Positions 50,013 through 57,902 of a stretch of 64,000 nucleotides of DNA are shown piece after piece. The stretch lies in NCBI RefSeq assembly GCF_947499215.1, contig NZ_CANMNI010000001.1:1240001-1304000 (forward strand), given 5' to 3'. Each line of letters begins with the position of its first letter. Positions within the stretch are counted from its first letter, which is position 1. Position numbers and translations under genes: made by a program. The notes beneath the pieces were generated by a model. That model did no database searches and was not told the origin of the DNA. It worked only from the letters and a program-made list of their open reading frames with translations. This DNA is from an uncultured Pontibacter sp. (GTDB lineage: Bacteria; Bacteroidota; Bacteroidia; Cytophagales; Hymenobacteraceae).

Positions 50013-51254
50013 TTAACGGATAACCGGGTTCTTCATGATTTCATGGCCGAGTTTGTCACGTTTCGTGGTCAGGTAGCTTTGATTGTGGGGGTTAGGGGCT
50101 ATTTCGATCGGCACATTCTCCACTACTTCCAGTCCGTAACCAATCAGGCCGGTGCGCTTTTTCGGGTTGTTTGAGATCAGGCGCATTTTGGTAACGCCAA
50201 GGTCTCGTAGAATCTGGGCACCTACTCCGTAGTCACGATCATCCATCCCGAATCCCAGTTCCAAGTTAGCCTCCACGGTGTCGCGGCCCTGCTCCTGCAG
50301 TTTATATGCCTTGAGCTTGTTGAGCAGCCCAATACCTCGGCCCTCTTGGTTCATGTATACCACAACGCCTTTGCCTTCGCGCTCAATCATGCGCATCGCC
50401 TCATGCAGTTGCGGACCACAGTCGCAACGGCAGGACCCGAAGATATCGCCTGTCACGCAAGAGGAGTGCACACGCACCAATACCGGCTCATCTTCTGTCC
50501 ATGTGCCTTTTACGAGTGCCAAGTGCTTAGCACCGTTGCTGCGCTGAGTAAAGGCGTACAGGTCGAAGTCACCGAAATCAGTAGGCAATTCCACGGCGAT
50601 CTCACGCTCGATCAGACTTTCCTTTTGTAGGCGGTAGGCAATCAGGTCTTTAATGGACACCAGTTTCAGGTTGAAACGCTCCGCCACCTTCACTAGGTCT
50701 GGGAGGCGGGCCATGGTACCGTCTTCGTTCATGATCTCGATCAGCACACCAGCTGGGGCCAGCCCTGCCAGTTGCGCCAAGTCCACGGCCGCCTCCGTGT
50801 GGCCGGCGCGGCGCAGTACGCCTTCTTTCTTCGCCTTGAGTGGAAAAATGTGCCCTGGCTTGCCAAGCGAGTGCGGGTCGGTGGTCGGGTCAACAAGCGC
50901 CTGTATGGTTTTAGCCCGGTCAGATGCCGATATACCAGTGGTACAGCCATGGCCGATCAGGTCAACTGACACTGTAAATGGGGTGGCGTGCAGCGCGGTG
51001 TTGCGTCCAACCATCAGCTCAAGGCCCAGTTCGTCGCAACGTTCTTCGGTAAGCGGACAGCAGATAAGTCCCCGGCCGTGCGTGGCCATAAAGTTGACGA
51101 TTTCAGGGGTTACTTTCTCTGCAGCACAGATAAAATCACCCTCATTTTCGCGATCATCGTCATCCACCACAATAATGATCTTACCTTGGCGGATGTCCTC
51201 GATCGCGTCTTCTATTGAATCGAGCTTGATCGGCTCTGTTGAATTAGTTTCCAT
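50013..51254 (-). CDS. ribBA: Bifunctional RibBA
   Basis: The 413-residue protein fuses 3,4-dihydroxy-2-butanone-4-phosphate synthase and GTP cyclohydrolase II, the two starting enzymes of riboflavin synthesis. The N-terminal half has [18 protein letters not shown] (metal-binding Glu) and [16 protein letters not shown]. The C-terminal half has [21 protein letters not shown] with the zinc cysteines and [15 protein letters not shown], and [10 protein letters not shown] near the end. No FMN riboswitch-like leader is visible; the 5' region is only 150 bases. Confidence 0.96.
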   Translation of the reverse strand: METNSTEPIKLDSIEDAIEDIRQGKIIIVVDDDDRENEGDFICAAEKVTPEIVNFMATHGRGLICCPLTEERCDELGLELMVGRNTALHATPFTVSVDLIGHGCTTGISASDRAKTIQALVDPTTDPHSLGKPGHIFPLKAKKEGVLRRAGHTEAAVDLAQLAGLAPAGVLIEIMNEDGTMARLPDLVKVAERFNLKLVSIKDLIAYRLQKESLIEREIAVELPTDFGDFDLYAFTQRSNGAKHLALVKGTWTEDEPVLVRVHSSCVTGDIFGSCRCDCGPQLHEAMRMIEREGKGVVVYMNQEGRGIGLLNKLKAYKLQEQGRDTVEANLELGFGMDDRDYGVGAQILRDLGVTKMRLISNNPKKRTGLIGYGLEVVENVPIEIAPNPHNQSYLTTKRDKLGHEIMKNPVIR

Positions 51255-51323
51255 GTGTTACTTCATATACCTGCCTGTCACTAAGTGCAAGCAGCGTGAT
51301 TGTCTATACTATGAAATGCGCTG

Positions 51324-51331
51324 CAAAGGTA
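51324..51331 (-). promoter_or_regulatory. Putative -7 box of ribBA
   Basis: The minus strand reads TACCTTTG, matching TAnnTTTG, 69 bases before the ribBA start. No clear -33 TTG. Confidence 0.45.
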
Positions 51332-51404
51332 AAAAGTTTATATCGCATTGCATCCTTATTTCATAACACAATCTGAGGGGCTTTGGTTGAAAACTATCTC
51401 AAGC

Positions 51405-53333
51405 TTACTTATTCACCACAATCCCCAATAGGTCGCCGATCTGTTTTTCGAAGGACTTGAGGCTGAAGATGACTTGGAGGACACGGTCCTGCTCGGTTGG
51501 GTCGGTCACAAGGCGGAGCTTTTCCATCTCCACTTTCATAAGCAGCTGCACATTGCGCCACTTCAAACGCAACACGGCCCGTTCGGCACCATAAGGCAGC
51601 AGGTCTGACTCGTGGGGCACGTATATCTGGTGGGTTTCCCAGTTCTGGCTGAGTTCGTATGGGTCTGAGAGTAGGTTGGTTGCCTCTGTGCGAATCTCTT
51701 GATCAGGATAGTTAATAAAATCCTCCGCAGTAGGTATAATGCCTTGGCTTAGCTTTTCCTTTACCAGTTCTACCAGTTGTGCATAAAGCGGCGTGCGGAA
51801 CTCCACATCCTCCAGCTGCTCCAGCATGTACTGACAAGTGTTTTGCCCGTCTACCAGAATACGGTCGGGGTAGTTGAGCAGCATGCGCACAATCTCGCGC
51901 TCATAGCGCTTTAGGCCATCGGCTTCAGTGGCTGGTTTGGCAGCCGCTTCCTCCTGCTCGTAGTATTCGGCCTCTGCAAAATCTGCCGCACTCCCTGATC
52001 GCTGCTGCTGTTGCTGCTGGCGCTCCTGCAGATGCATCTTGTTATACTCCGAAATGAGCAACTGCTCATCTATGTCGAAGATAAGACTGCAACTGCGGAA
52101 GAATACCGTCCGTTTGATCGGGTCCGGAATTTTGGAGATGGAGGTCACAATCTCGCGTATGGCCTCTGCCTTTTTTACCGGACTGCCTTTCGACTCCTCG
52201 GCATAAAGGCTGGTTTTAAAGGAGATAAAGTCCTGCGAATGCTCCTGAACATAAGCTTTGAACTTCTCATCGCCTACTTTATGGATGTAAGAATCTGGGT
52301 CCTCCCCTGTCGGGAATGTCACCACGTTCACATTCAGCCCGTTCTCTAGGATCAGGTCTATACCTCGCAAAGAGGCTTTTATACCTGCCGCATCCCCATC
52401 GTAGAGGACCGTGATGTTCTGGGTATAGCGGGCGATGAGTTTGATCTGCCCTTCGGTGAGCGAGGTACCCGAGGAGGCCACCACGTTCTCGATGCCGCCT
52501 TGATGCAGTGACAGCACATCGAGGTAGCCCTCCACCATGTAGCACATGTCCTGCATGCGGATCGCCTGCCGGGCTTGGTACATGCCATAGAGCACATTAC
52601 TCTTGTGGTAAATCTCCGACTCCGGCGAGTTCAGGTATTTCGGGCTCTTCTTGTCGTTCGACTTGAGGGTACGCGCTCCAAAGCCAATCACGCGGCCCGA
52701 GATGTTGTGGATCGGGAACATCACGCGACCACGGAAACGGTCATACTTCTTGCCGTCCTCCTTCACAATGGTCAGACCGGTCGCCTCGAGGTACTTCTGC
52801 TTATACCCTGCCTTTAGGGCCTCATCAGTCAGGTCAGACCAAGCATCCAAGCTATACCCCAGCTCAAATTTTTTAATGGTGTTGCCACTCAGCCCGCGCT
52901 CCTTCAGGTAGGATTGCCCTATACCTCCCTGTTCGTGCTGCTGCAGAATGTGCTGGTAGTGCTTATTGGCAAAGTCAGAAACGATGTAGAGACTGTCGCG
53001 CTCACTCTGCTCCTTGGCGTACTCCGGGCTAGGCTGGTCCTCTGGCACCTCGATGCCATACTTCTTGGCTAAATACTTGAGCGCCTCCGGAAAGCTGGTC
53101 CCCTCCACGTCCATGATGAACTGCACCGAATTTCCCGCCTTGCCGCAGCCAAAACATTTGTAAATGCCCTTGGCCGGGGATACTGAAAAGGATGGTGACT
53201 TTTCGTGATGGAAGGGACAGTTCGCCCACATGTTCTGTCCCTTTTTCTTGAGCGACACAAAGTCCCCCACCACCTCCACAATGTCGGCTTGGGCTAAAAT
53301 CTGGTCAACTACTTCTTTTGGGATCAGGGACAT
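51405..53333 (-). CDS. dnaG: DNA primase DnaG
   Basis: DnaG makes RNA primers for replication. The start at 53333 (MSLIPKEVVDQILAQADIVE) gives 642 residues; the frame extends 54 residues further but that part is not family-like. The zinc finger has Cys39, His42, Cys60 and Cys63. The catalytic core contains ERGLSGNTIKKFELGYS and the Toprim LYDGDAAGIKASLRG. A Gln-rich linker (RQQQQQQR) and the C-terminal helicase-binding domain follow. A 5' TATATTTG box lies 22 bases upstream. Confidence 0.96.
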   Translation of the reverse strand: MSLIPKEVVDQILAQADIVEVVGDFVSLKKKGQNMWANCPFHHEKSPSFSVSPAKGIYKCFGCGKAGNSVQFIMDVEGTSFPEALKYLAKKYGIEVPEDQPSPEYAKEQSERDSLYIVSDFANKHYQHILQQHEQGGIGQSYLKERGLSGNTIKKFELGYSLDAWSDLTDEALKAGYKQKYLEATGLTIVKEDGKKYDRFRGRVMFPIHNISGRVIGFGARTLKSNDKKSPKYLNSPESEIYHKSNVLYGMYQARQAIRMQDMCYMVEGYLDVLSLHQGGIENVVASSGTSLTEGQIKLIARYTQNITVLYDGDAAGIKASLRGIDLILENGLNVNVVTFPTGEDPDSYIHKVGDEKFKAYVQEHSQDFISFKTSLYAEESKGSPVKKAEAIREIVTSISKIPDPIKRTVFFRSCSLIFDIDEQLLISEYNKMHLQERQQQQQQRSGSAADFAEAEYYEQEEAAAKPATEADGLKRYEREIVRMLLNYPDRILVDGQNTCQYMLEQLEDVEFRTPLYAQLVELVKEKLSQGIIPTAEDFINYPDQEIRTEATNLLSDPYELSQNWETHQIYVPHESDLLPYGAERAVLRLKWRNVQLLMKVEMEKLRLVTDPTEQDRVLQVIFSLKSFEKQIGDLLGIVVNK

Positions 53334-53578
53334 GGGTACGCTGCTTGAGGGGTTACAAATATAAGAGTTGCAGGTGTAAGGGTGTGCTGGTAGTGGACTT
53401 TTATTTTGTCTGAATCTCCACATAGGGACCCTACCCCAAGGATTTTCAGGATTAGAAAAGATACACTGGATTTTTGCAGATGCCGGGATACGCACATACC
53501 GCGAGCACTTTCTTTGAGTCCCCTACCCCAAGACAGGGGAAGGAGTTCTGGAAAAATCAGAGCTTGGCAAGGCTATGT
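53334..53578. repeat. Spacer with degenerate family B repeats
   Basis: No gene. Contains CCTACCCCAAGGA near 53429 and CCCCTACCCCAAGACAGGGG near 53520, degenerate family B palindromes, and the dnaG -7 box. Confidence 0.5.
53356..53363 (-). promoter_or_regulatory. Putative -7 box of dnaG
   Basis: The minus strand reads TATATTTG, matching TAnnTTTG, 22 bases before the ATG at 53333. Confidence 0.45.
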
Positions 53579-54115
53579 CTATTGATAAAACACATCCTCT
53601 GCCCACCTTTCCGGATTAGTTAGGATATAATCTCTAATCTGGTAATAAGCCTTATCAGTGCGAATGATATGATCATGAAAAGAGCGTTGCCATGCAAAAT
53701 CATCTAATCCTGCAGTGCGAATAAGTTTAGATGTTGAGGTTTTATAAACACCTATCAGTTCTGACAGCGGTTTAACTTTTGGATTTGGAAAGGCAACTGC
53801 ATTTGTTTCATCGGTCTGTCGCCGCGCGGACAGGTCGCGACCTGTCCCTACAGAGTCTCTGTCGATTTCGATAATGGCGTGCACATGATTGGGCATCACT
53901 ACGTAGGCCTGTAAAATAACATAAGAATACCGTTCTTCCAACAAGCGCCACTGCTGTTCAGCTATGTACCCGTATTCATTTAACTGCATTTCCCCATCTA
54001 TTACTTCCCCGAAACAACATACCTTGTCTTTTACACATGAAGTCACAAAATATAAAGCATCACGGCTGTAATCATATCCGTTTAATCTGTTTTGTTTTCG
54101 ATCAGGGCGATTCAT
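53579..54115 (-). CDS. REP-associated tyrosine transposase (RAYT, IS200-like Y1 family)
   Basis: A 178-residue single-strand transposase of the Y1/HUH superfamily. The N-terminal RLNGYDYSRDALYFVTSC is the RAYT opening. The metal-binding HUH is HVH at residues 77-79 in VMPNHVHAIIEID. The C-terminal DYILTNPERW contains the likely catalytic Tyr163. The chain looks complete. Residues about 89-97 (VGTGRDLSA) are encoded by a full family A palindrome (53828-53847), read in frame without a stop. Other copies lie 41 and 207 bases upstream of its start. It probably cuts or moves these palindromes. Confidence 0.9.
   Translation of the reverse strand: MNRPDRKQNRLNGYDYSRDALYFVTSCVKDKVCCFGEVIDGEMQLNEYGYIAEQQWRLLEERYSYVILQAYVVMPNHVHAIIEIDRDSVGTGRDLSARRQTDETNAVAFPNPKVKPLSELIGVYKTSTSKLIRTAGLDDFAWQRSFHDHIIRTDKAYYQIRDYILTNPERWAEDVFYQ
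53822..53853 (+). repeat. REP palindrome, family A, copy 4 (inside the RAYT gene)
   Basis: The dyad GGACAGGTCGCGACCTGTCC lies at 53828-53847 with CGCGC before it and CTACAGA after it. Translated on the minus strand it gives VGTGRDLS within the transposase. Confidence 0.85.
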
Positions 54116-54149
54116 AAAACCAGTATACGGCGGCAGCCCAAATTAATTT

Positions 54150-54187
54150 CCGTAGGGACAGGTCGCGACCTGTCCAATCGTGCACAG
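54150..54187 (-). repeat. REP palindrome, family A, copy 5
   Basis: Dyad at 54156-54175; preceded by CCGTAG and followed by AATCGTGCACA, so it is inverted relative to copies 4 and 6. Confidence 0.85.
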
Positions 54188-54307
54188 ACAATCATTCCCA
54201 GTCCAATTGTGCACATACAATCGTTTATGGATAACCTTTCCCTCACATTTTATAAAAATTGCGTTGCATCTGCTATTGCAGCAGGATCTGCCGCTCCCAT
54301 TTCACTG

Positions 54308-54350
54308 TGCATCTATCGCACGGACAGGTCGGGACCTGTCCCTACAGAGG
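54308..54350 (+). repeat. REP palindrome, family A, copy 6
   Basis: Dyad at 54322-54341 with a one-base change (GGTCGGGACC), then CTACAGA. It forms an inverted pair with copy 5, 166 bases apart (start to start). Confidence 0.8.
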
Positions 54351-54413
54351 AATTACAGCATGCACCCAACATAATCCCTTCCTCCCAAATCATGTTTAAA
54401 GTTTTTTTGTTTG

Positions 54414-54421
54414 TATCTTTG
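54414..54421 (+). promoter_or_regulatory. -7 box of mrp
   Basis: TATCTTTG matches TAnnTTTG 27 bases before the ATG at 54449. Confidence 0.5.
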
Positions 54422-54448
54422 TAAGGCTTTACAAAAGCAATTTATACT

Positions 54449-55552
54449 ATGGCAATTACAAAAGAAGATATACTCAAAGCCCTCAGCTATGTCGAGGAAC
54501 CGGACCTTGGCAAGGACTTGGTGACCCTTAACATGATCGAGGATGTGCAGGTGGATGGCAAGAATGTGAGTTTTACCGTTATCCTGACTACACCAGCCTG
54601 CCCGCTCAAGGACCTCATCCGAAACGCTTGCATCCGCGCCATTCATACCATGGTGGACAAAGAGGCGGAAGTAACCGTGAACATGACTTCCCGCGTGACC
54701 TCTGGCCGCGCCGGAAACAGCGAAGTGCTCACAGGTGTTAAAAACATCATCGCCATTGCCTCTGGCAAGGGTGGTGTTGGCAAATCTACTGTCACTAGCA
54801 ACTTGGCTATTGCATTGGCACAGTCCGGTGCCCGCGTAGGCTTGATCGACGCCGATATTTTCGGACCGTCTATACCTACCATGTTTGGTGTAGAAGACCA
54901 ACGCCCGAGCATGGTGCAGGGCGACCACGGCAAGAACTACATTATTCCAGTAGAAAAGTATGGCGTAAAGCTCATGTCGATCGGCTTCCTGACACCGCCC
55001 GACCATGCTGTGATCTGGAGAGGGCCGATGGCCAGCTCCGCGCTGAAGCAGTTTATTTCGGACGTAGAATGGGGCGAGCTTGACTACCTCTTGCTCGATC
55101 TTCCTCCGGGAACCTCTGACATTCACCTGACGATGGTGCAGGTACTGCCGGTAACAGGCGCTGTGATCGTCACGACACCACAGAAAGTAGCCATTGCCGA
55201 TGCGCAAAAAGGGCTGCAGATGTTCCGCCAACCACAGATTAACGTACCGGTACTGGGTGTGGTGGAGAACATGGCCTACTTCACGCCAGCTGAACTGCCT
55301 GAGAACAAGTATTATATTTTCGGACAAGAAGGCGGCCAGAATCTTGCCAAAAAGTTTGATGTGCCGGTATTGGGACAGGTTCCGCTGGTGCAGAGCATCC
55401 GCGAGAGCGGTGATGAAGGAACTCCTGTTGCTTTACAGAACGATTCTCCGGCTTCAGGTGTTTTCAGAGAGTTGGCCCAAGCTGTAGCCCAGCAGGTGTC
55501 TGTTCGTAACGCGACATTGGCCAAAACACAGATTGTAGAAATTAAAAGCTAA
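54449..55552 (+). CDS. Mrp/NBP35-type P-loop protein
   Basis: A 367-residue iron-sulfur carrier-type ATPase. An N-terminal DUF59/MIP18 domain (to about residue 90, with TTPACPLKDLIRNAC) is followed by a deviant Walker A (GKGGVGKSTV) near residue 110, DADIFGPSIPTMFG and LDLPPGTSDIHLTM. The CxxC cluster-binding pair of the ApbC type is replaced by ENMAYFTPAELPENKYYIF; the only cysteines are the two in the N-terminal domain. A NifU-like scaffold gene follows after five bases. Both point to iron-sulfur cluster assembly or transfer. Confidence 0.92.
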   Translation: MAITKEDILKALSYVEEPDLGKDLVTLNMIEDVQVDGKNVSFTVILTTPACPLKDLIRNACIRAIHTMVDKEAEVTVNMTSRVTSGRAGNSEVLTGVKNIIAIASGKGGVGKSTVTSNLAIALAQSGARVGLIDADIFGPSIPTMFGVEDQRPSMVQGDHGKNYIIPVEKYGVKLMSIGFLTPPDHAVIWRGPMASSALKQFISDVEWGELDYLLLDLPPGTSDIHLTMVQVLPVTGAVIVTTPQKVAIADAQKGLQMFRQPQINVPVLGVVENMAYFTPAELPENKYYIFGQEGGQNLAKKFDVPVLGQVPLVQSIRESGDEGTPVALQNDSPASGVFRELAQAVAQQVSVRNATLAKTQIVEIKS

Positions 55553-55557
55553 GACAA

Positions 55558-55824
55558 ATGGCAGCCATTAACGTTGACAACGATTTTTTACTTCGCATCG
55601 AAAGCGCACTCGATCAGATCAGGCCATACCTTGAGGCTGACGGTGGCAACGTAAAAGTGCTCGAAGTAACAGACGATATGACCCTCAAACTTGAGTTGCT
55701 GGGTGCCTGTGGCTCCTGCCCCATGTCTACCATGACGCTTAAGGCCGGAGTCGAACAGTCTGTCCTCAAAGCTGTGCCTGAGATCAGAGCTGTGGAAGCC
55801 GTGAATGTAACGCCAATAGCATAA
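55558..55824 (+). CDS. NifU C-terminal domain scaffold
   Basis: An 88-residue NifU-like (Nfu) protein. IRPYLEADGGNVKVLEV and LLGACGSCPMSTMTLKAGVEQ with the CxxC iron-sulfur site are the family core. It lies five bases after the mrp gene, in the same operon, and a strong terminator follows. It would hold or pass on a [4Fe-4S] cluster. Confidence 0.94.
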   Translation: MAAINVDNDFLLRIESALDQIRPYLEADGGNVKVLEVTDDMTLKLELLGACGSCPMSTMTLKAGVEQSVLKAVPEIRAVEAVNVTPIA

Positions 55825-55852
55825 GCGAAAGGCTATACCTTATCATATTTTG

Positions 55853-55888
55853 AAAAGCAGGTGCTGAGCAGTCAGCACCTGCTTTTTT
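55853..55888 (+). terminator. Terminator after nifU-like gene
   Basis: AAAAGCAGGTGCTGA pairs perfectly with TCAGCACCTGCTTTT (loop GCAG) and is followed by TT. Confidence 0.88.
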
Positions 55889-55920
55889 GTTTCCCGTAGT
55901 CCTCAAAATCCATATCTTTG
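55886..55920 (+). promoter_or_regulatory. Promoter of fahA
   Basis: TTTG at 55886-55889, 23 bases, then TATCTTTG at 55913-55920. The -33 part overlaps the preceding terminator; the ATG lies 26 bases downstream. Confidence 0.5.
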
Positions 55921-55946
55921 TCTAACAACCCAGAATTTCTTGCACT

Positions 55947-57218
55947 ATGATAAAAGCTAACGACCCTTCTTTGCATTCATGGATAGAGATAGCGCCAGAC
56001 AGCGACTTCCCAATACAGAACCTTCCTTTTGGTATTTTTGAGACTGCCACCAAAGATCCGCGTGTGGGAGTGGCGATCGGCGATTATGTGCTGGACCTGT
56101 GCTCTGTGGCGCAGCATAGTCTGTTTGAGCTACTAGACATTGACCCGACGGTTTTTCACCGCCCTTACCTCAACGATTTTATTGCTTTGGGCAAGCCGAC
56201 TTGGCGCGCCGTACGCAACCGTGTTTCGGAACTGCTCCGCAACGATAACGACGAGATTAGCGGCAACAGCAGGCTCATGAACGAGTGCCTCATCAAGCGC
56301 AGCGACGTGCGTATGCTGATGCCGGTAAAAGTGGGTAACTATACCGATTTTTATTCCAGCATTGAGCATGCCACCAATGTGGGCACTATGTTCCGTGATC
56401 CGAAGAACGCCCTGCTGCCCAACTGGAAACACATCCCGATCGGCTATCATGGACGTGCCTCTTCTATCATCGTATCCGACACGGATATTCGTCGCCCCAA
56501 CGGCCAGACCAAAACACCTGATGCGGATGCCCCTAGTTTCGGGCCTTCCCGTCTGCTCGACTTTGAGCTGGAAGTAGCCTTCATCACCGGCCGCGAAACG
56601 AAACTCGGTGACATGATCAGCCCCGATGAGGCCGATGATTATATATTCGGACTCGTGCTGTTCAACGACTGGTCAGCCCGTGACATGCAGACGTGGGAAT
56701 ACGTACCATTAGGGCCATTCTTGGCAAAGAGCTTCGCCTCTTCTATCTCGCCTTGGGTAGTTACGCTAGATGCGCTCGAGCCATTCCGCGTGAAAGGTCC
56801 AGTGCAGGATCCGAAGCCATTGCCATACCTTGAGTTCCACGGCGAACGCAATTACGATATCAACTTGGAAGTGCTCCTACAACCTGAAGACGGTGAAGAG
56901 AACCGCATTTGTCACTCCAACTTCAAGTACATGTACTGGAACATGAACCAACAACTTGCCCACCAGAGCAGCAACGGCTGCAACATACAGGTAGGTGACA
57001 TGTATGCCTCTGGCACCATCAGCGGTCAATACAAAAACTCCTACGGCTCCATGCTCGAGCTAACATGGCGCGGCACCCAACCCCTCCAACTCTCCGACGG
57101 CACCGAGCGCAAATTCATCAATGATTATGATACCGTGATTATGCGCGGGCATGCCGAGAAGAATGGGGTTAGGATTGGCTTTGGGGAAGTGAAGGCGAAG
57201 GTGCTGCCGGCGTTGTAA
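55947..57218 (+). CDS. fahA: Fumarylacetoacetase
   Basis: Fumarylacetoacetase splits fumarylacetoacetate to fumarate and acetoacetate, the last step of tyrosine and homogentisate breakdown. The 423-residue length and the order of motifs fit: an N-terminal SH3-like domain, then YTDFYSSIEHATNVGTMFR (metal-binding Asp), PIGYHGRASSIIVS, DFELEVAFITGRET, VLFNDWSARDMQTWEYVPLG and FLAKSFASSISPWVV. The DUF559 gene and repeats follow directly. No other catabolic gene of the path is in the window. Confidence 0.96.
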   Translation: MIKANDPSLHSWIEIAPDSDFPIQNLPFGIFETATKDPRVGVAIGDYVLDLCSVAQHSLFELLDIDPTVFHRPYLNDFIALGKPTWRAVRNRVSELLRNDNDEISGNSRLMNECLIKRSDVRMLMPVKVGNYTDFYSSIEHATNVGTMFRDPKNALLPNWKHIPIGYHGRASSIIVSDTDIRRPNGQTKTPDADAPSFGPSRLLDFELEVAFITGRETKLGDMISPDEADDYIFGLVLFNDWSARDMQTWEYVPLGPFLAKSFASSISPWVVTLDALEPFRVKGPVQDPKPLPYLEFHGERNYDINLEVLLQPEDGEENRICHSNFKYMYWNMNQQLAHQSSNGCNIQVGDMYASGTISGQYKNSYGSMLELTWRGTQPLQLSDGTERKFINDYDTVIMRGHAEKNGVRIGFGEVKAKVLPAL

Positions 57219-57260
57219 CCTCCCCCCAACCCCCTCCTAAAAACAGGAGGGGGAGTTCCT
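57219..57260 (+). repeat. Family B repeat downstream of fahA
   Basis: CCCCCAACCCCCTCCT, spacer AAAAAC, then AGGAGGGGGAGTT: a variant of the dispersed family B palindrome. Confidence 0.6.
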
Positions 57261-57330
57261 AACTTTATATAGGGCTTATTTTTTGGTTGTCGGCTGTAGG
57301 GTATAGCTTGCATTTTATCCGGGAACCATT

Positions 57331-57357
57331 CCCCTCCTTGGAGGGGTTAGGGGTGGG
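57331..57357 (-). repeat. Left inverted repeat of the DUF559 cassette
   Basis: A 27-base element (CCCCTCCTTGGAGGGGTTAG then GGGTGGG) that is the reverse complement of 57764-57790 at 26 of 27 positions. It lies 14 bases before the DUF559 ATG. Confidence 0.75.
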
Positions 57358-57371
57358 TTAATCACTCCCAA

Positions 57372-57754
57372 ATGAAACGCAACATCATCCCCTACAAGCC
57401 ATACCTACCTACAAGCCATACCTAAAAGAACTGGCGAAGAAACTACGTCAAGATAGCACACTATCAGAAGTACTGCTGTGGAAAGAATTGAAGAGCAGGA
57501 AATTTCTAGGCTTAGATTTCGACCGGCAAAAGCCACTTGACAACTTCATTGTTGATTTTTACTGTAAAGCTCTGATGCTTGCTATTGAGGTTGATGGTGA
57601 CAGCCATGATTATGCTTATGAAATTGATAGAGCTCGACAGGAAAGACTAAAAAGTTTGGGCGTTCGATTTCTGCGCTTTGATGACACAGAGGTAAAGCGT
57701 AATATCTCAAATGTGCTTCGTGAGATTGAAGCTTGGGTATTGGAGAACAGCTAG
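57372..57754 (+). pseudogene. Frameshifted DUF559/Vsr-like endonuclease gene
   Basis: A gene of the DUF559 family, whose fold is that of the very-short-patch repair (Vsr) nuclease. The start MKRNIIPYKPYL is in one frame and the rest (LKELAKKLRQDSTLSEVLLW, KFLGLDFDRQKPLDNFIVDF and AIEVDGDSHDYAYEIDR) in another. Removing one copy of a perfect 17-base tandem duplication (57391-57407 and 57408-57424) restores a single 121-residue frame. The nuclease residues (Asp of IVDF and IEVDG) are kept. A TTG at 57488 could restart translation of the main part. Flanked by near-perfect 27-base inverted repeats. Confidence 0.85.
57391..57424 (+). repeat. 17-base tandem duplication
   Basis: CCTACAAGCCATACCTA occurs twice in direct succession. 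The extra 17 bases shift the reading frame of the DUF559 gene. Confidence 0.95.
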
Positions 57755-57763
57755 GACATGGGA

Positions 57764-57790
57764 CCCACCCCTAGCCCCTCCAAGGAGGGG
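57764..57790 (+). repeat. Right inverted repeat of the DUF559 cassette
   Basis: CCCACCCCTAGCCCCTCCAA then GGAGGGG, starting nine bases after the stop; matches the left repeat in inverted orientation (26 of 27 bases). Confidence 0.75.
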
Positions 57791-57853
57791 AATTTTTTCA
57801 CCGATATAACTATCTGCTAAAGTAAGATTGGACTAGACTCTAACAAAATCCAA

Positions 57854-57882
57854 AAAAGGCTCAGATTATCTCTGAGCCTTTT
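57854..57882 (-). terminator. Terminator of the pgl-like operon
   Basis: AAAAGGCTCAGA pairs perfectly with TCTGAGCCTTTT, 20 bases past the stop of the pglF-like gene. Confidence 0.82.
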
Positions 57883-57902
57883 ACTATTAAGCGTTAGCAG
57901 GT

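Larger units (their letters stand above)
54116..54448. other. Intergenic region with inverted REP pair and mrp promoter
   Basis: No gene; open frames here are translated REP sequence. It holds two inverted family A copies, a repeated AATCGTGCACA/AATTGTGCACA stretch (54176-54215), and TATCTTTG at 54414-54421 as the mrp -7 box. Confidence 0.55.

Noticed and set aside
51255-51404. FMN riboswitch in front of ribBA
   Set aside because: The 150-base upstream region shows none of the conserved FMN aptamer segments; only a -7 box was seen.
54092-54424. 110-residue plus-strand open frame upstream of mrp
   Set aside because: Contains two translated REP palindromes (SVGTGRDLS and GRDLS-like stretches) and is not a gene.
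54353-55327. 324-residue antisense frame over mrp
   Set aside because: Mirror of the conserved Mrp coding sequence; no independent support.
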